A stretch of DNA of 64,000 nucleotides. It comes from Bacteroidales bacterium. Lineage in GTDB: Bacteria > Bacteroidota > Bacteroidia > Bacteroidales > Tenuifilaceae. The stretch's first letter is position 1, and the number at the start of each line of letters is the position of its first letter. Made by a program: the position numbers and the translations under genes. Location: assembly GCA_013141385.1 (NCBI GenBank), contig JABFRB010000002.1, positions 372,001 through 436,000 of the forward strand. Reading direction: 5' to 3'. The notes under the pieces are model-generated. The model was not told the DNA's origin. It saw nothing but the letters and a program-made list of their open reading frames with translations, and did no database searches. This document shows, piece after piece, positions 40,924 through 49,384 of this stretch.

Positions 40924-43338
40924 ATGCAAGAACAGGAAAAAGAGACCCAATTGGTTGAAAAAATCAAAACCTTAAGAGCCAGCGGAAAATATCTTCCTGA
41001 GATTATTAAGGATCTATCTCCTGACGAGCTCCAACTAATTAACAATGCGGGCATCTCATATAAAACCATCCTCGATGGAAAAGATTACGATAAAATTTAC
41101 CTTACCAGTGTTTTCTTTTCCATAATTCAACCCGATCCCAATAAAAGTATCCTTTGCCTTAACGAGTTATTAGTAGAATACCACAATGATTACGTATTGT
41201 ATCGTAATCGTGGCAGTGACAGATCAGATTTAGCGGATTATAAAGGGTCAATTCAGGACTACTCCAAAGCCATTGAGTTGAATCCAGTTTTTGCAGGGAC
41301 ATACTATAACAGAGGGCTTGCTTTCTATGAGCTAAAGCAATTCGAAATGGCAATTCAGGATTACTCCAAAGCCATTGAGTTGAATCCAGATAATGCAATA
41401 GTATACTCGCTTAGAGGGATGGTTTTCGGTGAACTAAAACAACACGAAGAGGCAATTCAGGACTACTCCAAAGCTATTGAGTTGAATCCAGCTTTTGCAG
41501 GTGCATATAATAACAGAGGGTATGCTTTCGATAAACTAAAACTTTACCAAACAGCCATAGAGGATTACACCAAGGCCATTGAGTTGCAACTAAATTTTGC
41601 AGAGGCATATAATAATAGAGGGAATGCTTTAGATAAACTAAAACTTTACCAAACAGCCATAGAGGATTACACCAAGGCCATTGAGTTGCAACTAAATTTT
41701 GCAGAGGCATATAATAATAGAGGGAATGCTTTAGATAAACTAAAACAATACCAATTAGCCATAGAGGATTACACTAAAGTCATAGAGTTGGATTCAGATT
41801 TTGCAGGGGCATACTATAACAGAGGTCTTGTCTATGAATTATTAGGTTTACATAATTTGTGCTTTCTAGATTTTAGTTCCTACCTATACCTATGTATATA
41901 CAGTCAGGATATATCCAATCTATCTAAATTAGTTGATTATTTTGAATTCTCTTACCCTCAAAACATTAAAATTATTACAGAAACATTTGAAATTGAACCA
42001 TCCAGTATAGTATTTTGCCCATTTGAAAGCGCAATAGATAAAATTCGGGATTTTACGCTACTACTAGATTTTTATGAGGCAAAGGAACACTTTAATAATA
42101 GCGCTCTGCTGGGCGTTAAGGCACTGCTATACTACTACTTGGGCGGTTCTGTTGCCTCATACATTATTTACGATGAGGAGTTGGATTGCGGCGATTACAA
42201 GCTAACATCCCAGGAGCTATACTACTACGCGCTATCGGCCAAGGATGTTAACCTAGAGCATGAAACGGTAATTGCTAATTGCATTTGCGAAATTGCTAAG
42301 GAGAATGATACTGACTATTACTATTTAGCCCATTTATACCTGCTACAGAATAGTAAGGAGAATGCCATTGAGGCATTTAAAAAATCCAGTTCGTTTATCT
42401 TCTCGCAAATTATGCTTGCTTTCTTAATTGATGATGAGAATGAAAAAGAGGAATATTTAGCCAAGCTAAAAGCCAACCACACCAAAGAGTTTCCTGCACT
42501 TGTAAATGCAATAGATAGCCAAGCCACGGATTTATTGCAATTCCAACCCTACTTCCATTACCGTGAATGCTCCGAGGCAATAGAGGACATTAAAACGAAT
42601 TATGAAATTCCAATTTACTCATGCAATAAACCCTTTTGGGAAACATTCTATTTGGAAGAGCTGGAGAGGGATAGTATAAACGAGGCGATTAACGAAGTAA
42701 GAATAAACAAATTGGTTAGCCAGCTAAAAGAGGAATTTACTAAGCATCTGGAGAAAAATATCCCTGAGAATAAGGATGAGATTGTAAATGCATTTTCATA
42801 CATACTAAAAGAAGTTCTGGAATACGAAGTAACTGATAGATTAGATTACCTGAAAAATCGTATTGATGATGGAAGTGATTTTGAGAATCAGCTTGCAAAG
42901 GTTATAAAACATTGGAATCCGGCACAACCAAAACTCTACCTAATTTTTATTCAGTACTATTTTCTTAAAGGCATCATTAACCCCGAGCAAACGTTCTCTC
43001 TGTTTATCTATTTAATCAGCATTTTCACCAGGGAAAAGGAAAAGAACTTCGAAAAGTCGTTTGATATTCTGTTTAATATCATAATGGATTCGGGAAAAAC
43101 CATATTACCCAGCTTAGCGTTGAAAACCACTTTAGGCGTGGCAAAGAATTTAAAGCCTTTCGTTAAAACATTCTTTAACGATTACAATGAATTCGAGATT
43201 GAACCCATTAGCGATTACCACAAGTTTAAAGCAAGTATGTGGAAATTTATAGGAATTGAAAAGGAAACGCTATCCGAGAGTCAGTTCAACCAGAAATATA
43301 AAGTATTCGAATGGTTCGATACTTACAAATTCGTTTGA
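40924..43338 (+). CDS. TPR-repeat protein
   Basis: The product is 804 residues from the ATG at 40924; an in-frame TTG 24 bp upstream is less likely. About seven tetratricopeptide repeats occupy residues 95-310, each of the form AIQDYSKAIELNPxFAxAYNNRGxA. Two successive repeats are encoded by an exact 102-bp tandem duplication. The C-terminal 490 residues are helical with no motif I recognise (EYEVTDRLDYLKNRID, FNIIMDSGKTILPSL). There is no signal peptide, so it is probably a cytoplasmic scaffold; what it binds is unknown. The region upstream (40628-40923) shows no clear promoter. Confidence 0.85.
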   Translation: MQEQEKETQLVEKIKTLRASGKYLPEIIKDLSPDELQLINNAGISYKTILDGKDYDKIYLTSVFFSIIQPDPNKSILCLNELLVEYHNDYVLYRNRGSDRSDLADYKGSIQDYSKAIELNPVFAGTYYNRGLAFYELKQFEMAIQDYSKAIELNPDNAIVYSLRGMVFGELKQHEEAIQDYSKAIELNPAFAGAYNNRGYAFDKLKLYQTAIEDYTKAIELQLNFAEAYNNRGNALDKLKLYQTAIEDYTKAIELQLNFAEAYNNRGNALDKLKQYQLAIEDYTKVIELDSDFAGAYYNRGLVYELLGLHNLCFLDFSSYLYLCIYSQDISNLSKLVDYFEFSYPQNIKIITETFEIEPSSIVFCPFESAIDKIRDFTLLLDFYEAKEHFNNSALLGVKALLYYYLGGSVASYIIYDEELDCGDYKLTSQELYYYALSAKDVNLEHETVIANCICEIAKENDTDYYYLAHLYLLQNSKENAIEAFKKSSSFIFSQIMLAFLIDDENEKEEYLAKLKANHTKEFPALVNAIDSQATDLLQFQPYFHYRECSEAIEDIKTNYEIPIYSCNKPFWETFYLEELERDSINEAINEVRINKLVSQLKEEFTKHLEKNIPENKDEIVNAFSYILKEVLEYEVTDRLDYLKNRIDDGSDFENQLAKVIKHWNPAQPKLYLIFIQYYFLKGIINPEQTFSLFIYLISIFTREKEKNFEKSFDILFNIIMDSGKTILPSLALKTTLGVAKNLKPFVKTFFNDYNEFEIEPISDYHKFKASMWKFIGIEKETLSESQFNQKYKVFEWFDTYKFV
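41539..41742 (+). repeat. Exact 102-bp tandem duplication inside the TPR gene
   Basis: 41539-41640 and 41641-41742 are identical by eye, and identity extends a further 9 bp upstream of each copy (GATAAACTA). 102 bp is exactly 34 codons, one TPR unit, so the frame is kept. Other units in the array have diverged, so this is the youngest expansion. Confidence 0.9.
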
Positions 43339-43419
43339 AACTCTTAGGAAAGTCAAACTGCCAAGCGCATAAATTCAGTAAAAAAAGTTGCCGCAGGGGA
43401 TCAGCAAACCGCCAAGTTC

Positions 43420-43576
43420 TTATACTTATAGGCCGTAGCTCTACGAGGAACAATCTTTACTCTATGGAGATGTGTTGCAGCATTACGGAATATAATCTTT
43501 ACTCTATGGAGGTATGTTGCAGAGCTACAGGGGTAAATCTATACTATTATGCTGGTGTGCCGTAGCTGTGCGGCAC
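43420..43576. repeat. Intergenic repeat block after the TPR gene
   Basis: AATCTTTACTCTATGGAG occurs at 43452-43469 and 43494-43511 (period 42 bp), with GTTGCAG following each. A hairpin GTGCCG/CGGCAC ends the block at 43557-43576, and GCCGTAGCTCTACG begins it. This fills the gene-free stretch 43339-43709 along with the direct repeat at 43618. Confidence 0.55.
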
Positions 43577-43617
43577 ATATATTTAGCCAAAAGTATACCC
43601 CGCTGGGAGTAGATTGG

Positions 43618-43635
43618 TTTCAGCGAATTCGCAAA
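43618..43635 (+). repeat. 18-bp direct repeat, left copy
   Basis: TTTCAGCGAATTCGCAAA, identical to 44108-44125. The two copies bracket the truncated DUF1016 gene. Confidence 0.6.
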
Positions 43636-43709
43636 GTTGTATGGTTAGAGATGCGTAGTTTCATTGTTTTTAAGTAGCGGTTTCTGATGAATTTAGGAAA
43701 GGGCTTTCA

Positions 43710-44024
43710 TCAACCAATTTCTCTCAACAGTGTTGAGAGATTTGGAAAACCCTTGTAAATTTCGTAAAACTGCTTCATTCTCCAAAGATTTTTATCGGAA
43801 AAGCCTTTGATGTCTGGTTCATTTTGTTGGATATATTTAGCCAATTCTGACACAACAGAATCTCCCCATTCTGCAAGTTCAATTTTTTTGCTAATATGTT
43901 CCCCAATGTTCCAATAAAGGTTAATCAACTCTGTATTAACAACTTTTATAGCATTAATTCGAGAATATTTTATGAGCTGAATAATATCAATAAACCGTTT
44001 GTCCATTCTTTCAGTTTTGAACAA
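43710..44024 (-). pseudogene. DUF1016 / YhcG-type nuclease, N-terminal remnant
   Basis: The 104 residues match the N-terminal DUF1016 domain: VVNTELINLYWNIGEHISKK, AEWGDSVVSELAKYIQ, and GFSDKNLWRMKQFYEIY. Full-length YhcG-type proteins are about 340 residues and end in a PD-(D/E)XK nuclease domain. Here the frame stops at LLREIG, just where the conserved SW...H continuation should begin, and the nuclease domain is absent. The stop lies by a palindrome (TCTCTCAACA/TGTTGAGAGA). Identical 18-bp direct repeats on both sides suggest a local deletion or insertion. Probably non-functional. Confidence 0.75.
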
Positions 44025-44107
44025 AGCTATAAATTTTTACCCTTATTTTTTTCAACAATGCTGGGACTTTTTAATTCTTACATGTTACCTTGCTCGGGAA
44101 AGTTTAC

Positions 44108-44125
44108 TTTCAGCGAATTCGCAAA
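44108..44125 (+). repeat. 18-bp direct repeat, right copy
   Basis: TTTCAGCGAATTCGCAAA, identical to 43618-43635. The surrounding gene-free stretch 44025-44381 holds no other recognisable feature. Confidence 0.6.
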
Positions 44126-44381
44126 ACACACTCGGTTCTATTTGGGCTGATGGTGCATTTGGAGTTCTTAACGCTTTTTGGTAGTTTTACTAACGGGGAG
44201 ATAAGAAAAAAGTTTCAACCGAGCGTTATTTGCGAGCTCACCGAAGGTAAACTCCCAAACACAACAAATACTACCCGCAAGTGTTGTGGCTATTAAAATT
44301 TTTTTAGCAAAAACTATTTGGAAATTGTCCCCCTTATAAAGTTTCAATCGTTATGTAAATGAACTTTAAAATTTATAAGCC

Positions 44382-44726
44382 ATGAAAGAATTTGCATTAA
44401 TTTTCAGATTGAACAAAGAATCGAATACCAAACCATCACCTGAACAAATACAGGAGCGGATGAATTGGTTAGGTAACATCGCGGCTCAGGAGAAATTGGC
44501 GGACAAAGGAAATACCTTATCCCCTGTTAATGCCAAAATTGTTAAGCCGGGAAACGTTGTAACAGATGGCCCTTATGCTGAAATTAAGGAGATTATCAGT
44601 GGTTATATGATTGTTAGAACGGAAACCATTGAGGAGGCAGTTGAATTTGCCAAAGCTAACCCTATCTTCAAAATTGGTGGAAATATTGAGGTTCGTGAAG
44701 TATTGCAACTTTATAACAAAAAGTAA
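44382..44726 (+). CDS. YCII/DGPF-domain protein, copy 1
   Basis: The product is 114 residues. The DGPF motif appears as VTDGPYAEIKE near residue 60, with EIISGYMIVRTETIEEAVEF and GGNIEVREV after it, the normal YCII-related fold. In this family small dimeric proteins are found beside ECF42-type sigma factors and are thought to act with them; the chemistry is unknown. A close paralog lies 300 bp downstream and directly precedes such a sigma factor. The 150-bp MITE-like element at 44799 stands between the two copies. Confidence 0.88.
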   Translation: MKEFALIFRLNKESNTKPSPEQIQERMNWLGNIAAQEKLADKGNTLSPVNAKIVKPGNVVTDGPYAEIKEIISGYMIVRTETIEEAVEFAKANPIFKIGGNIEVREVLQLYNKK

Positions 44727-44798
44727 AACCGATTGTGCAAAAACCGTAAATTAGGAAATATGCTTTTGTTAAACCTGTTTTGGTTAGAATATTTCAAG

Positions 44799-44948
44799 GA
44801 GGCTGTCTAAAAAGAATTTTCACGCAAAGAACGCCAAGTTTTCGCAAAGTTCGCTAAGCATATTATTCATTATTTCAACACTTTACGATCTTAGAGGTTT
44901 TTCTTTGCGGGCTTTGCGAGAACTTATTTTGACTTTTTAGACAGCCTC
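44799..44948. mobile_element. MITE-like element with perfect 16-bp terminal inverted repeats (CGCAAAG family, copy 3)
   Basis: A 150-bp element bounded by GAGGCTGTCTAAAAAG (44799-44814) and its exact reverse complement (44933-44948). Inside the ends are TTTTCACGCAAAG and CTTTGCGAGAA, so nearly the whole block can fold into one long hairpin. It encodes nothing. The termini resemble those of some IS elements by memory, and GAGGCTGTTTGAAAAG at 2757 is a related end. It lies between the two DGPF paralogs, so it may have entered an operon or arrived with the duplication. Confidence 0.7.
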
Positions 44949-45040
44949 TTTGGATTAAACTACACCAGCTAAATGTAGTTTCTATAAAAGAACTATTTTT
45001 ATCCAATAAATTCTGTTGTGAACATTAAACCTTGCATAAT

Positions 45041-45391
45041 ATGAAAGAATTTGCATTAATTTTCAGAGCAACTAAAGGAACTGATGATAAGCCATCCCCT
45101 GAACAAATACAAGAACGAATGAACTGGTTAAGCAGCATTGCTGTTCAAAACAAATTGGCAAATAATGGTGTTAGCTTATCGCATATTAGTGCAAAAACCG
45201 TTAAAGCAGATAACATTGTAACAGACGGCCCTTATGCCGAAATTAAGGAATTTATTAGTGGTTTTATAATCGTAAAAACGGAGACAATTGAGGAGGCGGT
45301 TGAATTGGCAAAGACCAATCCAATTTTCAAAATTGGTGGCAATATTGAAGTTAGGGAACTTTTACATCTTTATGACAAAAATTTAATTTAA
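45041..45391 (+). CDS. YCII/DGPF-domain protein, copy 2
   Basis: The product is 116 residues from the ATG at 45041 (MKEFALIFRAT), matching the start of copy 1; an in-frame TTG nine bases upstream adds nothing. It is a close paralog of copy 1: SPEQIQERMNWL, VTDGPYAEIKEFISGF, and FKIGGNIEVREL are shared. The last base of its stop is the first base of the sigma-factor ATG, so the two are translationally coupled, the standard arrangement for ECF42 loci. Confidence 0.88.
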   Translation: MKEFALIFRATKGTDDKPSPEQIQERMNWLSSIAVQNKLANNGVSLSHISAKTVKADNIVTDGPYAEIKEFISGFIIVKTETIEEAVELAKTNPIFKIGGNIEVRELLHLYDKNLI

Positions 45392-46647
45392 TGAGTAGTA
45401 CTTGGGTATCAGAAAATGAACTTTTACCCAACCTGTTCAGGTTAGAGTATTCCAAGATGATAGCTGTATTATGCCGTTATTTTGGATTAAAAAATATTGA
45501 GATTGCTGAAGATATTGTTAGTGAAACATTTTTAAAAGCATCGGAAAATTGGCCCATTAATGGCATCCCTGAGAATCCTACCGCTTGGCTTTATACGGTT
45601 GCTAACAACAAAGCAAAAGACTATTTAAAGCATGTGTCAATTTTTGAGAATCAAGTTAGGAATGCTATAAAAGAGGATGAAATCCTGAAAGAGCAGGATT
45701 TCGACTTTACCCATCAAAACATTGCAGATAGTCAATTAGCTATGATTTTTGCTGTTTGTAACCCCAGTAATTCTAAACAAGCACAAATCAGCTTAGCGCT
45801 TCAAGTTCTATGTAGTTTCAGTATAGAGGAAATTGCAAGTGCCTTTCTTACAAAAACTGAGACCATTAAAAAGTACTTGCAAAGAGCTAGAGCCAATCTC
45901 CGCAACAACAGTTTTCAAATAAGAAAATTGCCCGAAGCAGATATAAAGTCAAGGCTTGATACAGTTTTAAAGACGTTGTACCTGCTATTTAATGAGGGCT
46001 ATTTTTCAAAAACCAACAATCAGCTAATTCGTAAAGAACTTTGCTCAGATGCTGTAAGGCTAATGCTTATCCTAACAGAAAACCCATTAACTGATACACC
46101 ACAAACCAATGCGCTGCTTGCCTTGATGTGTTTTCAAAGTTCGAGGCTTGATGCTAGAACCGATGACAGCGGAAAGATGATTCTGTTTGAAGAACAGGAC
46201 AGGAGTTTGTGGAATAACGACCTAATTGAAAGGGGTAATTATTATCTGGTCAAAGCTTTTTCGGGTAATGAGATTTCAAAATACCATCTGGAGGCTGGAA
46301 TTGCCTACTGGCATACTATTACAACTGATAAAAATAAATGGGAGCAGGTATTACAGCTATACAACCAACTTATTATAATCGAGTATTCTCCAATAACTGC
46401 TTTAAATAGGATATTTGCTTTTGCAAAAGTTTATGGCAATGAAAAAGCAATACATGAAGCCAAGAAACTGAACCTAACTAAAAACAGCTATTATCATAAA
46501 TTATTAGGCTATCTATATGAAGAAGTGAACATTGATGAAGCGATTGCCCATTACAACACAACCATTTCACTGACCAAATCCAAAACTGAAAAACAAAATC
46601 TTGCAAAAGAAGTGGAACGACTGAAACATAGAAAATTGGGTAGGTAG
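45391..46647 (+). CDS. ECF42-type RNA polymerase sigma factor with C-terminal extension
   Basis: The product is 418 residues, about twice a normal ECF sigma factor. The sigma-2 region is near 10-75 (IAEDIVSETFLKASENWP, NPTAWLYTVANNKAKDYL), sigma-4 at about 125-175 (SIEEIASAFLTKTETIKKYL, RARANL). The rest is the helical DUF6596/TPR-like extension that marks the ECF42 group (LYLLFNEGYFS, RLMLILTENPLTDTPQTNAL, RSLWNNDLIERG). ECF42 factors have no classical anti-sigma factor; the extension is thought to control activity and the linked DGPF proteins are typical targets or partners. It overlaps the upstream DGPF gene by one base. The 245 bp downstream hold a hairpin-like GGGCTCTCC/GGGCTAGAGCCC-type stretch and nothing else. 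Confidence 0.9.
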   Translation: MSSTWVSENELLPNLFRLEYSKMIAVLCRYFGLKNIEIAEDIVSETFLKASENWPINGIPENPTAWLYTVANNKAKDYLKHVSIFENQVRNAIKEDEILKEQDFDFTHQNIADSQLAMIFAVCNPSNSKQAQISLALQVLCSFSIEEIASAFLTKTETIKKYLQRARANLRNNSFQIRKLPEADIKSRLDTVLKTLYLLFNEGYFSKTNNQLIRKELCSDAVRLMLILTENPLTDTPQTNALLALMCFQSSRLDARTDDSGKMILFEEQDRSLWNNDLIERGNYYLVKAFSGNEISKYHLEAGIAYWHTITTDKNKWEQVLQLYNQLIIIEYSPITALNRIFAFAKVYGNEKAIHEAKKLNLTKNSYYHKLLGYLYEEVNIDEAIAHYNTTISLTKSKTEKQNLAKEVERLKHRKLGR

Positions 46648-46892
46648 GAAAAAATCTCTATACAAATCTCTTGATTAACTCTTCAGTCGTGAATTCGCTT
46701 TACTTAGTTCTGTTCTTCAGTTCAGTCGTTTATTGTTTGGCCTAATTACCTTCGTTAGTCGGGCTCTCCCCTTGGCCGGGCTAGAGCCTTGTTCTCTCAA
46801 AACCACTTTGCTAGTTACCAGTCCTTAAGGAATTCGCAACTAATTGTAAGGTGCTTTTATCCTTAAGTTTGCTCCTCCACTTTAAATAACTT

Positions 46893-47783
46893 TTGCTATA
46901 TTTACAATTCAAGGTACATATCCTCCTGCATAAAACAAAATTCTATGGGATAAATAATCCTGATAATACAGCATTGCGAACAGCTTTATGGAGAGCATTG
47001 CACATTTTTGCCGATGACAAACCTTATATCATTGAGGATATTATAGGGTTTAACCTAATCAAACCTGAAAAGGATTGGCAAGAACGCCCTGATATGAAAT
47101 ACACAAAACGACTTCGTGCTTCCATTGTTGCTCGTGCCCGTTTTATTGAAGATATAGCCAAGGAACAAATAAAAAAAGATGTAAAACAGTACGTTTTGCT
47201 TGGTGCTGGGCTTGACAGTTTTGCCCTACGAAATACGGAAATCGGTTCACAAGTTGACATTTATGAAATTGACCAACCCAACACATTAGTTTGGAAAGAA
47301 GAAAAACTTATTGAAAATGGCTATAAAATTCCAGAAAATCTTCATTTTATTCCTGTTGACTTTGAAATTTCATCTTGGTGGAATGAACTATTGAGTAAAG
47401 GTTTTGACATCGGTCAAGCGACTTTTGTTTCCTGCACAGGTGTTACGCTTTACCTTACTAAAAACGCAATTATAGACACACTTAAAAAAATGACTTCACT
47501 TGCTTCTGGTTCAACTATTGCAGTGGCATTTTATTTACCCTTGGACCAAATTGATATAGAAGACCAACCTTTAATGGAAATGTCGATAAAAGGAGCAGCC
47601 GCATCAGGAACACCGTTTGTGAGTTTTTACTCGGTTAACGAAATTGTTACGCTTGCGGAAGAAGTTGGATTGAAAGAAATGTACACCGTTTCAACAAAGG
47701 ATATGATGGAAAGATACTTTAAAGATAGAACTGACAATCTGATACCTGCAAGCGGAGAGTTTTTCTTGATCGCAAAAACATAA
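46893..47783 (+). CDS. LCM-family SAM-dependent methyltransferase with uncertain start
   Basis: The frame encodes up to 296 residues matching the leucine carboxyl methyltransferase (PPM1/LCM) family: NTALRTALWRALH near 27, YVLLGAGLDSFALR (SAM-binding), DIYEIDQPNTLVWK, and FVSCTGVTLYLTKNAI. The family methylates carboxylates or natural products; the substrate here is unknown. The 5' end is odd. The conserved part begins within 20 codons of the likely start, but the first in-frame ATG is at codon 69. The start given is a TTG. An ATG at 46945 just before the conserved part is out of frame and stops after two codons. Either a rare start codon is used or the gene has lost its start through a small indel. 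Confidence 0.7.
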   Translation: MLYLQFKVHILLHKTKFYGINNPDNTALRTALWRALHIFADDKPYIIEDIIGFNLIKPEKDWQERPDMKYTKRLRASIVARARFIEDIAKEQIKKDVKQYVLLGAGLDSFALRNTEIGSQVDIYEIDQPNTLVWKEEKLIENGYKIPENLHFIPVDFEISSWWNELLSKGFDIGQATFVSCTGVTLYLTKNAIIDTLKKMTSLASGSTIAVAFYLPLDQIDIEDQPLMEMSIKGAAASGTPFVSFYSVNEIVTLAEEVGLKEMYTVSTKDMMERYFKDRTDNLIPASGEFFLIAKT

Positions 47784-48897
47784 AAACACCTCTAATACAG
47801 CGACTTGTACATGAATACGTACAAAATACTAAAACTTGGTAAGAACACTTCTTCTAACAAATCAATCATTTTTTCTGCTGACAATAAATGGGAAATGCAA
47901 AGTTGAACACCAAATGAAATGAGTAACATGCGTAAAAAATTATCAATAGCCTACTGCTAGATTACCCTGAAAAAATAAAATGAATTTCCGTGAATAATGA
48001 ACTATTAATATCGTTTTAGTAGTATGGTGCAAAAGTGCAAAATTTGAACATTAGGCCTCACTTTAATATTTAAAATTTATTGAACAATAGTATTTTGATA
48101 ACTCCCAATAATTGTAATGTTTGTAAATGCTAGCAGTCATTTCAAGAATCGGTTTTAAGCTCAGCAAAAAAACTGAGATTAACGGTAGAAACATTTGGCC
48201 AAATTACTTACAGTTGCTTTTAACAGTTTTATTTGCAGCACATTGCACAACACAGGCATATGTAAATTTTGCATAATTTGATAAATAGAACAATATAAAC
48301 TATATGAACCCTATTGTTTACAAAGCCTATCACCCAAAAAGGAAAACTAGTAATTGCTATGTATATTCATAGCGTCCAAAATAAATCTATTAAAATGTTC
48401 ATCTTTTTACTTATTGTAACTCGGGTACATTATTTTTCAATTGCCTATAAAATTGCTACAGAAAGCTGGACTTATTCGGGATTTCCAACTAAACAAAATT
48501 AGTTTGTACTTATTACTATGAATTAGGATTTTAATAAAAAGTATTTTCGCAAATTCAAGCAAATTAAAAAATTGGTAACTTTGGATTTCTATATGCACCG
48601 CTTTGACAATTGGCTCAAAATACTTGCACAAATGGTAATTACAAAACAATTAAATGAGTTTAATTATTGGAGGATTTATCATATTTTCACATTTCTTACA
48701 ACACCCATAGCTGTTTAATTTTTATTACAATCTTTAGAAAATTTGCAATTGTTTTTCTATGTGCCTTTGCTTTCAACGGATACAAAAAACTTTCTTCGAA
48801 AAGTTTCCTCAATCAAAAAGTATTTATAGATAAAGCGCAAACATTTTTGGGAATAAACTTACTTAACTACATTCATCGATTATTAAAAGGATAAAAC
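47784..48897. other. Gene-poor stretch of 1.1 kb
   Basis: No convincing gene was found on either strand. Short frames exist (for example 47810-47905 and 48667-48894) but lack homology that I recognise and good starts. There is a small hairpin CTCAG/CTGAG at about 48160-48178. The sequence is very AT-rich and may be decayed accessory DNA. Confidence 0.4.
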
Positions 48898-49353
48898 ATG
48901 AAAAAAGCTATTCTAATAACCACAATTATCGCAGGTTCCTTAGATATTTCCGCTGCGTTTATTCAAAGCTATTTTATGTATAACGTTATGCCCTCAGGAG
49001 TATTGCAATTTATTAGCAGCGGTATTTTAGGAAGTGCGGCTTATTCAGGAGGGTTTGGTATAATTGCATTAGGATTACTTGTGCACTATTTAATTGCCTT
49101 GTCGTGCACAGCTTGTTTCTTTTGGCTATATCCCAAATGGCGTATTTTCAACCTAAGTATTTGGCTTAATAGTGTATTAATAGCTCTAATTACATGGGTG
49201 GTTACTTCTCAAATTATAGTTCCATTGAGCAGGATAAAACACAGAAATTTTGATGTTCATAAAGCATTCATAGCTTTAACAATCTTAGTAATTTGTATAG
49301 GTATTCCAATAGCTTACTTTGCCAAAAAATACTACGAACAAAAAGATCAATAA
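48898..49353 (+). CDS. Small four-helix membrane protein
   Basis: The product is 151 residues with four hydrophobic segments: AILITTIIAGSLDISAAFI, FGIIALGLLVHYLIALSCTA, WLNSVLIALITWVVTSQII and FIALTILVICIGIPIAYF. It resembles a frequent but uncharacterised inner-membrane family that starts with (I)AGxLDI(S/L)AAF and has SSGxxGxxAxSGG between helices 1 and 2; I cannot give a function. The amylase gene begins 31 bp later, so they may be co-transcribed, but a functional tie is not evident. Confidence 0.7.
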   Translation: MKKAILITTIIAGSLDISAAFIQSYFMYNVMPSGVLQFISSGILGSAAYSGGFGIIALGLLVHYLIALSCTACFFWLYPKWRIFNLSIWLNSVLIALITWVVTSQIIVPLSRIKHRNFDVHKAFIALTILVICIGIPIAYFAKKYYEQKDQ

Positions 49354-49384
49354 AAACTTTTAAAAAGTGTAAACCAATAATTCA

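Noticed and set aside
43452-43560. CRISPR array
   Set aside because: Only two clear repeat units with a 42-bp period, no constant-length unique spacers and no cas genes.
46740-46800. Possible tRNA or structured RNA (GGGCTCTCCCC...GGGCTAGAGCC)
   Set aside because: The pairing does not form a cloverleaf and lacks T-loop and anticodon arms.
47810-47905. 31-residue frame starting MNTYKILKLG
   Set aside because: Too short, with no context or homology to support it.
48314-48502. 62-residue frame
   Set aside because: Non-ATG start, odd composition and no homology recognised.
48667-48894. 75-residue frame upstream of the small membrane protein
   Set aside because: Starts with TTG, has no recognisable domain and lies in AT-rich DNA where such frames arise by chance; could be reconsidered if homologs exist.
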